Below are positions 52,541 through 54,923 of a stretch of DNA of 54,923 bases, piece after piece (within the stretch, counting starts at the first letter, position 1; each line of letters begins with the position of its first letter). This DNA comes from Phoronis australis (lineage: Eukaryota; Phoronida; Phoronidae). The stretch covers positions 131,819 to 186,741 of the forward strand of contig NMRA01000605.1 of the NCBI GenBank assembly GCA_002633005.1, read 5' to 3'. Made by a program: the position numbers and the translations under genes. The notes beneath the pieces are model-generated. The model saw nothing but the letters and a program-made list of their open reading frames with translations, was not told where the DNA came from and searched no databases.

Positions 52541-54923
52541 AGAGGCCATTAGTGTCTGGCCCTAGATGATCAGTGGCCACACTGTTACCTGAAAGTTTTC
52601 TTTTCATTTTAAATTATTATGCTCTAAAGATAGAAACTGGTGCATGTCTATAAATTGTGACAGGCTACACCAGATGATGTTATGGTATCTTACAGCTTCA
52701 GTAGTAAGTCTTCAGTTATTTTGAAAAAACTGTAAGCAGGCTTTTAAGAAATGGATTTGTATGGAGTATTTTCACAGGTAAGTGCTTGAAGTCTACCTTC
52801 AAGCCTATGAAAGGTGTGGATATCTTAGTTTTATGAGGTGCAGTTATGATCCTTTTTTATGTAAATCTGAAGGTGTCTGATCAAAAATCAAACCAAGAAT
52901 GTGGTAAATAAATCTTTTTGAATATCCTTTTACTGAAATCTTGTTAAACTTGAGGTTTGGGTTGAGGTGAAAAAAGGGTCTCTTTATAGGAGTCTTTTTC
53001 TGTAGGTTTTCATACTTCATTTTTACTGGAGTGAACACCACTAATATTTCTGCAGCAATTTTTGCGTTCACGTCTATTTTAGGGGAAATTACTCCCGTGA
53101 ACCATGAGGCTGAAGTTCACCTCTCCTTTTGAATGTGGCTAGATTCTCCATTGATTGAACGTGAGCAATATCTGCATTTGTGTACTACGTGTAGACAGAA
53201 GACACTTTGCATTACGAAAAACCAACTTGACTTGCAAATGCTGGTTTCTGTGGAGGGGGGTGGGTTTAATACAGTTAAATATGCCTGACTTGCATGTTCT
53301 AGGTGAATGATGCCGCGGTGTACATTTACGACTTAGTTTTAGAGCGAGAATGGACTATTTTCAGTTTGACGATGACAAGATCAAACGTAGCAGGGGTGGA
53401 TCCAGTTTTTTTATTGGGGGATCAACGTTTTTTAAAAAGGGGGACCAGGTAAAAATGTGAAAATTATAGATTTGATATCATTAACATGAACGGGAAAAGG
53501 GGGTCAGGACCCCCTTGGATCCGCCTATGCCTAGACCAGTACGTGTTGCAGGGTGTCCTTTGGATTTCTCGGAATACGACTGGTCGAGCAGGGCGCCATC
53601 GTCGCAAGCGCCTTGGGTTGACTGAAGTCGGCAACTTCTGATTCTTCTGACTGAGTTCCACCTCCATTGGTCCACATGTTACCGGACAGGGGTCCTGCCC
53701 CCACCCCCTTGGCCGTAAAAGGTAAACAGTAAAATGACTCGGACACAAATTTGGGCATTTATGTTGCGTCTAATCGTGAACATGTACTTTAATGTGTGCA
53801 CGTGTGTTGGACACACATTTTTCGCAAATGTCTGCACTGATTCTACTATTGTGTGCCATTGTGTACCCACATGATCAAAGTTTCATTGAAGCACTTCAAT
53901 AGTTTCTTTTTTGGGTTAATCCAGATCAACACGGTAGGATGGCTTGGATACTTTAAACCTGGTTTCTTAAACCCGCTCCCTTGTCTAACAAAACGAGGCT
54001 TTCAGATTTTTTTGTTGGTGAAATGCAACTTAGGTCTAAAATTAGACCAGGTTTAAGTCTTAAAGGAGAATGCCACCTGGTTTCGTTAAACCACCTTTAT
54101 GAAATCGGCCATGTGGAGAATTTCTCGCTTACACTGATGACCGCTCCGATTCCCTAAGCCCCAGACAACTTTAACGATGCCTTCAGCACGCCCTTTGTAT
54201 TGAAGTGAGATCTGAGCTAATGAAGAGGAAAGGTAATTGCTAGCATTACTGTCTCAACGATGGTTGTTGTTAGTACCCCCAATTCGGTTTTCTCTGACAT
54301 TTGCAGAGTTATAGCCTGCAACTCTGGAGAGGTAGTTTTAAGTTGGTACATTATAAATATTTCAAAATGACTAAAAAGGTTAACTTGTGTTTATCTGCAC
54401 AAAGGGCAACTTCCCAAAGGACCGATAAGTTTCATATTAGTTTTCTTTATTTAATGTTTAATGCGTCTGCCTTCTTGTTTTTTTTTCTTACCGGGAACGT
54501 TTTCTTACCGGGAGCGGGTTCATAACTTTTTATCTAAGTTTTGAACTTGAAGTACCAAAACCGTTTGACAGTGGTAGACTTTGATCCGGCCAGCTAAACT
54601 TGATTAGTTAAGTTCATTGTGAGCCCATGCCTAAACTTACCACATTACAGGTAAACTAAACATTTCACGTGTCATTAAATTTTAATCTTTATTAGAACTC
54701 AAATCATAAATATATACAAAAGTGCAAATATCATGCGCGCACCCAGCCTTTAACATGGGGGGGGGCTCGAATTTCTGGTGATAAGTTTTGCTAACAAAGA
54801 GCGGCAGGACTAAAAAATCTGGGTACCACCTTCAGAACTTTGTGTCTGCGCCTTTTTAGTGGACTTTTGTCTCGTTCTCTCAGACTTTTTGTTTTTCTGA
54901 AGCGGGGGGGGGGGGGGGGGGGG
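52541..54923. other. Downstream flank ending in poly-G
   Basis: It contains the MITE-like element at 53389-53531 and, near 53950-54060, short inverted AAACCTGGTTT-type motifs. The last 20 or so bases are G only, which looks like a sequencing or contig-end artefact. No gene is recognised. Confidence 0.5.
53389..53531. mobile_element. Short MITE-like element with GGATCC inverted ends
   Basis: The left end AGGGGTGGATCCAG and the inverse of the right end AGGCGGATCCAAG form imperfect terminal inverted repeats around 140 bases of non-coding sequence. Confidence 0.5.

Overview
This window is eukaryotic nuclear DNA from an animal. It is AT-rich, every recognisable protein is split into short exons bounded by GT/AG splice sites, and the introns and intergenic stretches are full of decayed mobile elements and minisatellites. 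Protein similarity, the roughly 1-2 percent difference between two copies of one segment, and the repeat types suggest a highly polymorphic invertebrate, probably marine. The species cannot be fixed from the sequence.

Three genes are supported. (1) On the minus strand, exons between about 18.7 kb and 2.8 kb encode the N-terminal alpha-helical region of the nucleoporin RANBP2/Nup358; the rest of that gene would lie beyond the left edge. (2) Also on the minus strand, 41601 down to 27624 holds a complete eleven-exon gene for cyclophilin 40 (PPID), 364 residues, with a cyclophilin domain followed by an Hsp90-binding TPR domain. (3) On the plus strand, 41934 to 51509 holds a ZFAND2B/AIRAPL-type gene with two AN1 zinc fingers, two ubiquitin-interacting motifs, a glutamine-rich tail and a C-terminal CaaX box. 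PPID and ZFAND2B are head to head, only 332 bp apart between start codons, so they share a promoter region. It contains two perfect TGACGTCA sites and a TATA-like box. Both products work in protein quality control, so joint regulation is plausible.

Layout: 1-2.4 kb, minisatellite and a tandem repeat carrying CTCF-like motifs; 2.8-18.7 kb, RANBP2 exons with repeats in the introns; 9.2-12.9 kb, a segment present twice around a single N, probably two alleles placed in tandem by the assembly; 13.0-14.5 kb, a terminal-inverted-repeat element; 20-27 kb, intergenic, with a decayed Tc1/mariner-class element and a hairpin repeat; 27.6-41.6 kb, PPID, with a second large foldback element in intron 1; 41.9-51.5 kb, ZFAND2B, with a hAT-like insertion; 51.5-54.9 kb, downstream sequence ending in a poly-G run.

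The most striking observation is a 780 bp solo LTR (10934-11713) present in one of the two alleles and absent, with an intact target site, from the other. Upstream of its TATAAATA box it carries four heat-shock-element clusters, including perfect three- and four-unit arrays, which resembles an Hsp70-type promoter. This suggests a heat-responsive retrotransposon promoter pointing antisense through exons of RANBP2.
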